A DNA stretch of 25,819 bases from Nemertoderma westbladi (lineage: Eukaryota > Xenacoelomorpha > Nemertodermatida > Nemertodermatidae): contig JAUCBJ010001517.1 in the NCBI GenBank assembly GCA_032718475.1, positions 1 through 25,819 of the forward strand. The letters are read 5' to 3'. Under the pieces are notes generated by a model that worked only from the letters and a program-made list of their open reading frames with translations, ran no database searches and was not told where the DNA came from. A program made the position numbers and the translations under genes. Shown here piece by piece: positions 1 to 7,316 of this stretch. The stretch's first letter is position 1, and the number at the start of each line of letters is the position of its first letter.

Positions 1-1336
1 GGTGGGGGCTCGATTCCATAGTGAAGGAAATGCCAGGGCATAGGTTGTTAAGAATGGATAAAAGTTCGTTTACGCTGAGATCCAGGCTATTTAGCCAAGC
101 TATGAAGCAATCGTCAAGGAAACGTCTCCAGTAATTAATGAAGAACTGATGACATGTTTCGCCAAACCTATCCTTTATTATATTGGCAGCGCGCCATTCC
201 TGGTGGGCTAGAAAAAGGCTGGAGTAGTTAGGTATACATTTAGATCCCATAGCGCCACCTTCCTTTTGACGGTAGAATTTGTTATTGCCATTTAATGTGT
301 TGGAGTGATTGAAATAGTTATGTTGAAGCACAATGCGTAGGCCATCAATGATGAATGCTTTACTGAAACGTGATGGGATTAAATCAGGTACTTCATTTAA
401 CCAAAATTGTATAGATTCAAGTCCCTTATCCTGTGGAATTGATGTGAATAGAGAGGTGACGTCGAAAGTCGTCAGTGTGAAGTTTGGACCAAGGGAACTG
501 GGAATACAGTTGATAAAGTGCTTCGTGTCCCTTATATAGCTAGGTGTGGCAACGACAATGGGTTTGATTATCTCATCTATTAGTTGTGATAAGCGGCTAG
601 TGGGTGAGTCTATGTTGGAAATAATAGGTCTTGACGGTAAATCATTGGGAAATGTAATGTCCAGGACTCCATTAAGTGCGTTTTTGGAATTTTCCGATAT
701 AATTTTTGACTTGTGGAGCTTGGGTAAAACATGAATGGTGCTACTCCTGGGTTTGTGTTTTGTAAGGTAGAGGAATTCCTGTGCGGTTAAATTGTCCCTA
801 TATTTTCTACAAAGTGAAGTAATGGCATTGGTGGTGTCGGTGGAATTATTAGTCAATACAGTTTCATAAGTATTGGTATCACTGAGGTGTTTGCTGACTA
901 AATTTTCATAATCTGTTAATGATAAAATGCAAATAGCTCCGCCCTTGTCTGCATTACAAATATAGATGTCTTTGTTCTGCTTTAATTGGGCTAAGGCTTT
1001 TTGTAAGTCAGTCGATAGGTTATATGATGGGTTGGTCACACTGTCCGCCTCTATGGTTTGCAACAAGTCAGTGAAACTATTGAGTGTACGGTTTTTTGAC
1101 CGGGAGGGAGTCGATACTGACTTACCATAGACTAGAGACTGAGTTTCCGTGTTGGGGTTCTGCCTCAAATGTGCATACGAAATATTTGAATTAACCCTCC
1201 GATTGAAATCGATGAAATCTTTCCTGATTGGGAATGGGTTAGGTTTAGGCGTTGGAGTATATTTTAACCCGAGTTTTAAGAGTTTGGTTTGATAATAGTT
1301 AAGGGGCTCTTGCCAGGCGAATAATGACGATAGTGT
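1..1336 (-). CDS. Penelope-like element reverse transcriptase (partial, runs off left edge)
   Basis: The minus strand is open from a stop at 1337-1339 to the window edge, about 445 codons with no stop. Motifs in order are an N-terminal LGLKYTPTPKP segment, ADKGGAI, LPKLHK, RPIIS, the motif A-type TFDVTSLFTSIP (about 433-470), GGAMGSK (about 240-262) and the catalytic RRFLDDCFIAW, with FLDD at 110-121. Together these are characteristic of Penelope-like reverse transcriptases, which copy element RNA by target-primed reverse transcription. No in-frame ATG lies upstream of the RT motifs, so the true N-terminus is missing or lies across the junction near 1303-1318. The thumb and endonuclease that should follow FLDD lie beyond position 1, if present. 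The element's GIY-YIG part lies immediately to the right on the opposite strand. Family assignment is firm; activity cannot be judged. Confidence 0.9.
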
Positions 1337-2202
1337 CTAACCCAGAAACGCAAAAAAAGAGACTCTCTGAACTAAAAAACAAACTCATAAAGTGCGATTA
1401 CCCGAGGGCCCTAATTGACAGAGCCATAACTGAAGCCCTGAAATTAGAACGCAGTGAAATGCTAAAAGACAAACCGAAACTAAAGAAAAACATTTTACCA
1501 TTTATCACTACCTTTAATCCCAACATAAACAACAAATTCCATGACGTCATCAAGCCAGCGTATGAAATTCTGAAAACAGACTCTAATATTTCTAAGATAA
1601 TATCCAAGCAACGATTAACACTCTGTTACAGGCAACCACCGAACATTTCGAAAACCCTACGTCAACAACCACACAACGGGAACAATTTCGCCGGCGTAAC
1701 AAAGTGTAACAAACTACGTTGCGAACTATGTAAAATCAAAATTGAAGGAAAACGCCTAACATTAAAGAACAACAAGTCATTCATAATAAAGTCGCACATG
1801 ACATGTGACAGTATGGACGTGGTATATGTTTTGACTTGCATGACGTGCCGTGATTTCTACATAGGCCAAACCTGCAATTTTAGAGCGCGCACGGCTTTAC
1901 ACCGACAGCAAATCAACTCCCAGCATTTGCGCGTCTTAAAAGTCAGCAAACATATTGCTTCGTGTGGGTCGGGCAAATTCAATATAACCCCAATATTCCA
2001 GTGCTACGGTAGCAACCCAGATATAAGGGAGTCATACGAGACACACCTTCAGAGGTTATTGCGCCCAACATTAAACTCGCCTCTCTCCACGGCCGATATA
2101 ATACAACAACAACAACAAAAGAAGGGAATACCCCCCACCACCCCGCCCACCACTACTGCTCCATTGTTATCAACCGCATCGACTAATGACATGGGGCATT
2201 AG
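1324..2202 (+). CDS. Penelope-like element GIY-YIG endonuclease fragment (5'-truncated)
   Basis: This is the C-terminal part of a PLE polyprotein. Recognisable PLE sequence begins upstream of the first ATG: codons from 1309 read LARRIMTIVSN, the usual linker after the RT thumb, and a stop sits at 1300-1302. Then follow the YPRALI helix, a cysteine cluster (KCNKLRCELC) and the GIY-YIG nuclease: VVY at residues 166-168, YIG at 179-181, arginines at 187/189, H193 and candidate catalytic E236/E239. The enzyme would nick target DNA for priming. The tail is Q-, P- and T-rich from a (CAA)n tract near 2103-2120. The ATG at 1324 is probably just an internal methionine, since PLEs normally carry RT and EN in one ORF. 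The matching RT is on the opposite strand at 1-1336. Confidence 0.9.
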   Translation: MTIVSNPETQKKRLSELKNKLIKCDYPRALIDRAITEALKLERSEMLKDKPKLKKNILPFITTFNPNINNKFHDVIKPAYEILKTDSNISKIISKQRLTLCYRQPPNISKTLRQQPHNGNNFAGVTKCNKLRCELCKIKIEGKRLTLKNNKSFIIKSHMTCDSMDVVYVLTCMTCRDFYIGQTCNFRARTALHRQQINSQHLRVLKVSKHIASCGSGKFNITPIFQCYGSNPDIRESYETHLQRLLRPTLNSPLSTADIIQQQQQKKGIPPTTPPTTTAPLLSTASTNDMGH

Positions 2203-2990
2203 TTACAACAACGGCCCCTACGACCAATATTTCTAGGGCCCAACCTTTATATATTTCTACAAACTCAAATATTTAATAATAGTCCTGAAGAGGTAATCCG
2301 AAATGCATTGACTCATTATTATTTAATTTGATTATTTTTACCTTATTTATTAATAAAACCGTTTTTACTGTCATAATGTTAACCTAATAATTTAATATAA
2401 TTTGACTGATAATATCTATAATTTTTTATTTCTTCATCGAACTCGAATTTTGATTGTTTCTTACCGCTATATATACCGGAAGTCAGCAACAACAAACTTG
2501 CTCGTTTTTCTGTAATATATATATATATATATACCTATATACATATGTTCTAGGACAAATTTTTTTAAAACTAAATTGATACATTGTTGTAGAACATTTA
2601 AAGTTAATAAATTAATATACTTTGCTATTGCTAGTGATAATTAAAAAGGGAATATTATTGATTAAAATGTTGTATCACACACAGATTGTGTAGATAAAAT
2701 ATGATGGAACAGATACACTATATAAAATATATGGCGTGGCAAGTAGCGTGCAGCCACGGCTCTGACTTGGTTGAAGGCTATTTTCCTCGCGCAAATAGCT
2801 AGTAGCTTCGCGGCCAGTAGCTAATGGCCGTGGCTATTAGTTATTGGCGACGACCCAGTAGCTACTAGCTCGAGGCTACTGGCTATATTGCATCATGGAA
2901 ACCGGGCTTTAAAGGACCACGTTTATAACATCTATTTGGAGTCTATTTTTTGTCGAATTTAGTATGAAGAAGGAATTTACAAATACTTAC
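2203..2990. other. AT-rich non-coding stretch
   Basis: No gene is supported here. It may begin with the 3' untranslated end of the Penelope-like element. It contains a (TA)n run at about 2517-2533 and one GC-richer island with an imperfect inverted repeat (2797-2885). The last part lies inside an intron or flank of the minus-strand gene whose 5' splice donor is at 2990. Confidence 0.6.
2797..2885. repeat. Imperfect inverted repeat rich in TAGCTA motifs
   Basis: The arms at 2797-2823 and 2859-2885 are reverse complements at about 22 of 27 positions, built from CAGTAGCTA and AGCTAGTAGCT words and separated by about 35 bp. The island is GC-richer than its AT-rich surroundings. It could fold as a cruciform or be a relic of a small foldback element. 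No target duplication was recognised. Confidence 0.5.
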
Positions 2991-3378
2991 GTTATAATAA
3001 GTTTGATCTGCAATAATCCTGAGTATTTTGAAGTTGAGAATTCCATATATTTTCCGTGTTTTATTTAACGGGTCGGTCCCATGCCATTTGAAGTGATGCA
3101 ACCACTCATTAGGTTGGGCTATGTAGCACGAAGGCCCGTACCGTACGATCCGTTCTACCTTGTCCAAGTCGCTTCTCTGCTTCAACTTAAGGCCTATATG
3201 TTCTCCCTTGTCGTCGAGTAATGGGTTGCTTTCTCCGTCGTCGTCGGCTGCGTGCAGTTTGGTTTGTTTGCCGGGTATTCCAGCGGCGTTCGAACGGTAT
3301 ATGACAACAGCCTCGCCAGAATTGATAAACAATGCAGCTTTTTGTTGGATATCTCGGTGTTCTAAACGGTTAAAAAAT
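2991..3378 (-). CDS. Internal exon of a vault/SPFH-like animal protein gene
   Basis: The exon is defined by an acceptor ending TTTCCGCAG at 3379-3387 and a strong donor GTAAGTATTTG at 2980-2990. It is open in one frame throughout, about 129 codons: it starts FFNRLEHRDI, then GEAVVIYRSN, an acidic loop, a YGPSCYIAQPNEWLHHFKWHG core, and ends ADQTYYN. From memory, this matches an uncharacterised metazoan family with vault-repeat- or SPFH-like folds; I cannot confirm it by search. The entry phase (2) fits the donor of the exon at 5208-5503, giving the reading GPCSL|FFNRLEHRDI across the splice. Further exons should lie at lower coordinates but were not found; the PLE occupies that side. The first ~100 bp is duplicated at 5476-5573. 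Confidence 0.6.
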
Positions 3379-3562
3379 CTGCGGAAATATGTAAAATGTT
3401 GAATAATGTGCTACCTAATTATTTACATACAAACAAGCAGAAATGCAATAATTTATTTTATTTATGTATATTATATCGGACCATTGTACATACGCAATAA
3501 GATAATATTCAAATTTAACACTACTAGCACATAATGAACTCTTAACATAGTCTTAAAAGTAT
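3279..3562. repeat. Segmental duplication, copy A (no MITE)
   Basis: This stretch covers the 5' part of an exon, its acceptor and adjacent intron. It recurs at 5475-6541 in the same orientation. Shared landmarks include GCGGCGTTCGAACGGTATATG, the acceptor segment TCTGCGGAAA, ACATACAAACAAGCAG, ATTATATCGG, GATAATATTCAAATTTAACACT and TAATGAACTCTTAA. Copy A lacks the 680 bp MITE present in copy B, so it preserves a pre-insertion site near 3412-3422. Confidence 0.85.
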
Positions 3563-3578
3563 TAGTCTGAACCTAAAA

Positions 3579-4623
3579 CAAGGTGTACTAAATAACAAGT
3601 CATGCATGCAGCGAGCGGATTGCTGAAATTAGTGTGGGCCAATCTTTTCCCTATATGGCACTTTTTCATAATAGTTCCTTAGAAACTTCTAATATGCTAC
3701 TTTTGTTAGATGGATATGATGACTACGATTCATAGCAATGTAATAAAATGTATTTCTGGAATTTTAACCTTGTAGCCAAGGTAACCGGGTAAAAAGTTCA
3801 AACTTTGCGCGCCTGTATTTCAATGCGACAATGGATTCTATCTTTGAGATTTGGTAGGTGATTGATGGAAATAAAAGTCTATCAAAATATTTTACATTTG
3901 AATTTGTTTACATTCCCGTTGCCATGGAAATAAGTATAATTAAAAATTTGAAAAATTGTCTACCAATTCTATAAAACACCATTTTTATTCGGTTTGTCAG
4001 TCTAAATAATAAGTTAAAATTGCAAACATTTTATTTTATAATTCGTCAATTGCGAATCATATTTCTAAAAGTCAATATTTGCCAATAAACTAAACTGTCC
4101 AATCAGAGAGCAAGACCTGTGATAGCATGATTTTGATATTCCAGAATATTAAATTTCGGTTAGAAATTATTAGAAATAAAGGTCAATCACCAGGCATGTT
4201 TGTTGAAAATTATATAAGTAGTAAATAGTAGCCCAATTTCTATCTGGCGGTCATAATGGGAAATTATCGTAATTCCCGTCACCATGGAAACGGGATTGAA
4301 AAAAAATTGAAATGAAAATATTTTGATCGACTTTTATTCCCTTTACTCATATCCAAATGTCAAGAACATTGTCGTCTTGAAGTACAGGCGCTCGAAATTT
4401 GAACTTTGCACCCAGTTACCTTGGCAACTACAAGATAAAAATTCCAGAAATACATTTTATTACATTGCCTTGAATCCTAGTCATCATATCCACCTAACCA
4501 AAGTAGCACATAAGAAGTTTCTAAGGAAATATTATGAAAAAAGTGCCATAAATAGGGAAAAGATCGGCCCACGCTAATTTCAGCAATCCGCTCGCTGCAT
4601 GACCTGTTATTTAGTAGACCTTG
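3579..4623. mobile_element. Non-autonomous hAT-like element with ~365 bp terminal inverted repeats
   Basis: The left arm (3579 to about 3945) is the reverse complement of the right arm (about 4262-4623) with scattered mismatches. Shared words include CTAAATAACA, GCAGCGAGCGGATTGCTGAA, TCAAAATATTTT and CCATGGAAA. The termini read CAAGGTGTAC and, inverted, CAAGGTCTAC. Flanking 8 bp are ACCTAAAA (3571-3578) and ACTTAAAA (4624-4631), a target duplication with one mismatch. An 8 bp duplication and a CA-G-G terminus are typical of hAT transposons. The AT-rich centre encodes no transposase, so it must have been moved by another element's enzyme. It sits in an intron of the minus-strand vault-like gene. 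Confidence 0.8.
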
Positions 4624-4667
4624 ACTTAAAACCAATAGATTGCAGCTCAACCAACTGAACTACCGGT

Positions 4668-4778
4668 TAGTGTTTAAACGGGATCCGACTATTCGGGATT
4701 TCCGGGATCACGATCGGGTCCGGGTTATCACTCTAGATCGATCCCGTTTTACGGGATCGGGATCCCGTTTAAACACTA
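4668..4778. mobile_element. 111 bp hAT-like mini-element (MITE)
   Basis: The ends are the inverted repeat TAGTGTTTAAACGGGATC. The flanks carry an exact 8 bp direct repeat CTACCGGT at 4660-4667 and 4779-4786. The inside is a run of CGGGAT/ATCCCG words, so the element can fold along its whole length. Terminal repeats plus a perfect 8 bp duplication point to the hAT superfamily. It is far too small to code for protein and lies only 36 bp from the duplication flanking the larger hAT-like element. Confidence 0.85.
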
Positions 4779-4786
4779 CTACCGGT

Positions 4787-4934
4787 ACTGTGTTTCGATA
4801 CTGTGTTATTTTTATATGTATTTTATATATAAAAAGATCAAAACTGTGTTTTGGATCGTAACATGTAACGTTGACGTAACATGTGCTAAAAAAGGTGGAG
4901 ACACACGGTTTTGACGTTCACAATTATCAAAGAC
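4787..4934. other. Short intronic or intergenic spacer
   Basis: Nothing coding or repetitive is recognised between the 111 bp element and the candidate terminal exon, apart from small duplications such as TACTGTGTT and GTAACATGT. Confidence 0.5.
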
Positions 4935-5079
4935 TTATTTATTCAGGACGCGAAGATGAGAATGTGACTGCTGCTGTGCTTGACTGCATGGTATCACACT
5001 GATTGTGCGGTTGCCAATGCCAAGGTAGGACTTCTGGACTTGGTACGTCAGACTGTCAGAAGCAGAACTGATATCTGAC
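4935..5079 (-). CDS. Candidate alternative 3'-terminal exon of the vault/SPFH-like gene
   Basis: A good acceptor (TTTGTTACAG at 5080-5089) is followed by 47 codons that stay in frame with the donor at 5207 (phase 2, giving L-S-D-I-S-S) and end at TAA (4935-4937). An AATAAA (4938-4943) overlaps the stop context, reading AATAAATAA. The peptide is Q/S-rich and resembles nothing known to me. Since the same donor also fits the exon at 2991-3378 in frame, this would be an alternative short 3' end. It may equally be a chance open stretch. Confidence 0.35.
4938..4943 (-). terminator. AATAAA poly(A) signal overlapping a stop codon
   Basis: The canonical hexamer lies on the minus strand immediately before the stop codon TAA of the candidate terminal exon at 4935-5079. 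A signal so close to the stop would leave almost no 3' UTR. In AT-rich DNA it could occur by chance. Confidence 0.3.
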
Positions 5080-5207
5080 CTGTAACAAACAATGGATACA
5101 GCTACCCTACAGTACACACACACCAGCACACAGTTAGTAGTTACACACTACACAGATGCATACAGTTTAGCATAGCATTAGTATAAGCTGATAGGTATAG
5201 CACTCAC

Positions 5208-5503
5208 AAAGAACAAGGTCCAGGCATGGCAATCTTTTCTCCAGTTAGTTTCAGCACTTCTAGGTATTCCCCTTGGGCCGCGTGGTATCTCAGCATTATC
5301 TCAAACCGACTGCGGTAGAGATGTATGCGAGTAGGACCATTTACTATTCGAGATCGACCACTCACATTCGACGTAATAAGGGCGCGTTGTCCTTCATCAA
5401 CCGTTTTATAACCAAAAAAAACCATGTTGACAGGTTGTAAGTTCGCTTTGTTTACTGGGTATTCCAGGTCCAGCTCCAGCGGCGTTCGAACGGTATATGA
5501 CAA
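5208..5503 (-). CDS. N-terminal-type exon of a vault/SPFH-like animal protein
   Basis: The exon ends at donor GTGAGTG (5201-5207). Its single open frame begins, as far as family resemblance goes, at LELDLEYPVNKANLQPVN, continues VFFGYKTVDEGQRALITSN and a GP-containing repeat (NGPTRIHLYRSRFE), and ends MPGPCSL. Two similar units, each ending in a glycine-proline turn, suggest vault-type beta repeats. Its donor phase (2) fits the exon at 2991-3378. No in-frame ATG lies before the conserved start; the first methionine is inside it (QPVNM). Upstream of about 5476 the sequence is not native exon but a fused copy of the other exon's 5' end carrying a stop, so this copy of the gene is probably non-functional or starts differently. 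Confidence 0.6.
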
Positions 5504-5573
5504 CAGCCTCGCCAGTTTTGATAAACAATGCGGTTTTTATTCGATATCTCGGTGCTCTAAACAGTAAAATAAT
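5476..5573 (-). pseudogene. Duplicated, decayed 5' end of the internal exon fused to the N-terminal exon
   Basis: This aligns codon by codon with the start of the exon at 2991-3378, including the acceptor TTTCCGCAG just upstream (5574-5582). A CAA codon has become TAA, one base is missing in the AAGCTGCA region, and the homology ends at GCTGGA where LELDLEYPV coding begins. The fusion point lies in a short GCTGGA/CTGGAATACCC similarity shared by both exons, suggesting unequal recombination. Confidence 0.65.
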
Positions 5574-5627
5574 CTGCGGAAACATGTAAAATGACGTGAG
5601 CAGCTAACTACAGAACTAATTAATTAC

Positions 5628-6307
5628 GGGTGACAGACCGAACGTAATCAGGATCGAATGTAACATAGTTTTTACGAATCGAACGTAACCTCAATTATGT
5701 TACATTGGTTCCTATAACTATGTTACATTCGATCTACAAATTACTAAGCTCGAATGTAACATACATTTATTTCAGTTGTGTTTTGAGTTCAGGAGTTAAC
5801 CGATGAAATGCTTCGTTTATTTACAGGAAGAAACAGTTTGGTGAGTATAAAACAAAGACCCAAGACCCAATTAAGTAACCTGGCATATTCTTGTAACATG
5901 TGTTAATTTTCGTTTATTGTTTTGGTTCCCCCAACACGCCTCTGTAACCTGCTCCTTTCAGCATTTAAATAAAAGTAACCTGCATAATCTTGTAACATCT
6001 GTTAACTTTCGTTTATTGTTTTGGTTCCCCCAACACGCCTCTGTAACCTGCTCCTTTCAGCATTTAAATAAAAGTAACCTGCATAATCTTGTAACATCTG
6101 TTAACTTTCGTTTATTGTTTTGGTTCCCCCAACACGCCTCTGTAACCTGCTCCTTTAAATCTGTAAATGGCAATGTTACATTCGAGCTTAGTAATTTGTA
6201 GATCGAATGTAACATAGTTATAGGATCCAATGTAACATAACTGCAGTTACGTTCGATACGAAATAACTATGTTACATTCGATCCTGATTACGTTCGGTCA
6301 TGTATCC
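5628..6307. mobile_element. Mutator-like MITE with ~140 bp terminal inverted repeats
   Basis: The arms 5628-5769 and about 6166-6307 are near-complementary, sharing GACCGAACGTAATCAGGATC and ATCGAATGTAACATAG. The termini begin GGGTGACAG and, inverted, GGATACATG. The 9 bp ATTAATTAC flanks both sides exactly (5619-5627 and 6308-6316). Copy A of the surrounding duplication has the corresponding single, uninterrupted site. Long terminal repeats and 9 bp duplications are typical of Mutator-like elements. The arms contain repeated CGAATGTAACATA words in both orientations, which could be transposase sites. The interior holds a 99 bp tandem repeat and no transposase. Confidence 0.85.
5875..6157. repeat. 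99-100 bp tandem repeat, ~2.8 copies, inside the MITE
   Basis: The units begin GTAACCTG at 5875, 5975 and 6074; the third is cut short near 6157. The second and third are almost identical and the first is diverged. Each contains CCCCCAACACGCCTCTGTAA. A 99 bp period is 33 codons, so the frame stays open across copies, but no known protein is encoded. Confidence 0.9.
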
Positions 6308-6743
6308 ATTAATTACATACAAACAAGCAGAACAGCAGAAAGGCAACAATTTGATTTATTTATGTTTATTACAGTAGGTACTGGTATTATATCGGATACA
6401 AGATCCATTATATCAGTATATATAGCTGTACTACAGTACTACGTAATAATAAAATGATAATATTCAAATTTAACACTATACTGCTATACCACATACCAGC
6501 ATACTGACATATAATGAACTCTTAAACAGTAGGTCTTAAGAGTTCCCTTAAGGCTGAAAGGCACTTTATGGCATTCTAGCATTTAGTCAACGCCACTAAT
6601 TGAATGCCACCCCATTATTAGATGATTTAACACCAAAATAAATTATTTTCTACCAAATATATTTTTTTGTTGCACCAATTCACATCCCCCAATTGAATAT
6701 CCCTCTCACCAAAAACAATTATTAACAATTATTTCATGGAAAT

Positions 6744-7071
6744 AGACTACTAAGGGCAGTCCTAAACATCAGCTGGAGACAACACATGACAAACGCCGAG
6801 CTTTATGGTACAATACCACCTGTATCAACCACCCTCCGTGAACTCAGATTAAGTTTAAGTGGGCACTGCTGGCGAAGTAAAGAGATCTACTTATCTGGCA
6901 ACCAACTGATGGAAAGCGTAGTCGTGGACGACCGGCCATAACATATATAGATCAACTTGAAAGGGATACTGAACTTGGGAGAAACGAAATTGCGACAACG
7001 ATGGAGAATCGGGAAGCCTGGAAGGATCTCATTTCCACTATCCGAGTTCGCTCGACCTAGTAGTAGTAGTA
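6744..7071 (+). pseudogene. 5'-truncated RTE-like retrotransposon, C-terminal fragment
   Basis: About 315 bp match, in opposite orientation, the last ~110 codons of the RTE-like ORF at 7317-9908 (words such as CATCAGCTGGAGACAACACA and GACGACCGGCCATAACATAT). A ~15 bp deletion near 6885-6890 and substitutions disrupt the frame. It ends with the same stop TAG (7058-7060) followed by further TAG units to about 7071. It is tail to tail with the larger copy. The 5' truncation is the normal outcome of target-primed reverse transcription. Confidence 0.9.
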
Positions 7072-7307
7072 TATTTTAAAAAGCGCGTAGTAGTAGTACA
7101 GTTTAAAAGTGCGTAGTAGTAGTATTGTTTAAAAAATGGGTAGTAGTAGTATAGTTTAAAAGTGCGTAGTAGTAGTATTGTTTAAAAAGTGGGTAGTAGT
7201 AGTATAGTTTAAAAGTGCGTAGTAGTAGTATTGTTTAAAAAGTGGGTAGTAGTAGTATAGTTTAAAAGTGCGTAGTAGTAGTATTGTTTAAAAAGTGGGT
7301 AGTAGTA
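7058..7307. repeat. 53 bp tandem repeat block 1 (GTAGTAG / GTTTAAA)
   Basis: The period is 53 bp, made of two related halves: TAGTAGTAGTATAGTTTAAAAGTGCG (26 bp) and TAGTAGTAGTATTGTTTAAAAAGTGGG (27 bp). About 4.7 units lie between the 3' tails of two opposed RTE-like copies. The first unit directly continues the (TAG)n tail of the plus-strand RTE fragment. Confidence 0.9.
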
Positions 7308-7316
7308 CTACTACTA

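Larger units (their letters stand above)
1..2202. mobile_element. Penelope-like retroelement with inverted 5' half
   Basis: The RT half (minus) and the EN half (plus) abut head to head. The last RT-side residues before the junction (QEPLNYYQTKLL, reading away from it) and the first EN-side residues (LARRI) are separated by at most about 10 bp around 1303-1318. This is the geometry produced when the 5' part of a retrotransposed copy is inverted relative to its 3' part, as in twin priming of L1; two independent opposed copies are the alternative. The left limit lies outside the window. The right limit is uncertain; AT-rich sequence follows the EN stop. Confidence 0.75.
5475..6541. repeat. Segmental duplication, copy B (carries the MITE)
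   Basis: Second copy of 3279-3562 in direct orientation. It is longer because a 680 bp MITE (5628-6307) is inserted and because of small expansions between 6350 and 6500. Sequence on both sides of the MITE is collinear with copy A, so the duplication is older than the insertion, or copy A never received it. Confidence 0.85.

Noticed and set aside
1-2202. Two divergent genes sharing a bidirectional promoter
   Set aside because: The two products are the RT and endonuclease halves of one PLE protein and abut within coding sequence, leaving no room for promoters.
3160-3402. 80-codon plus-strand open frame
   Set aside because: Antisense shadow of the spliced minus-strand exon 2991-3378, which has proper splice sites and family-like residues.
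4323-4577. 84-codon plus-strand open frame
   Set aside because: It lies wholly in the right arm of the hAT-like inverted repeat and is not maintained in the left arm.
5917-6201. 94-codon open frame with repeated FWFPQHASVTCSF
   Set aside because: It is the 99 bp tandem repeat inside the MITE read in one frame; a period divisible by 3 keeps it open.
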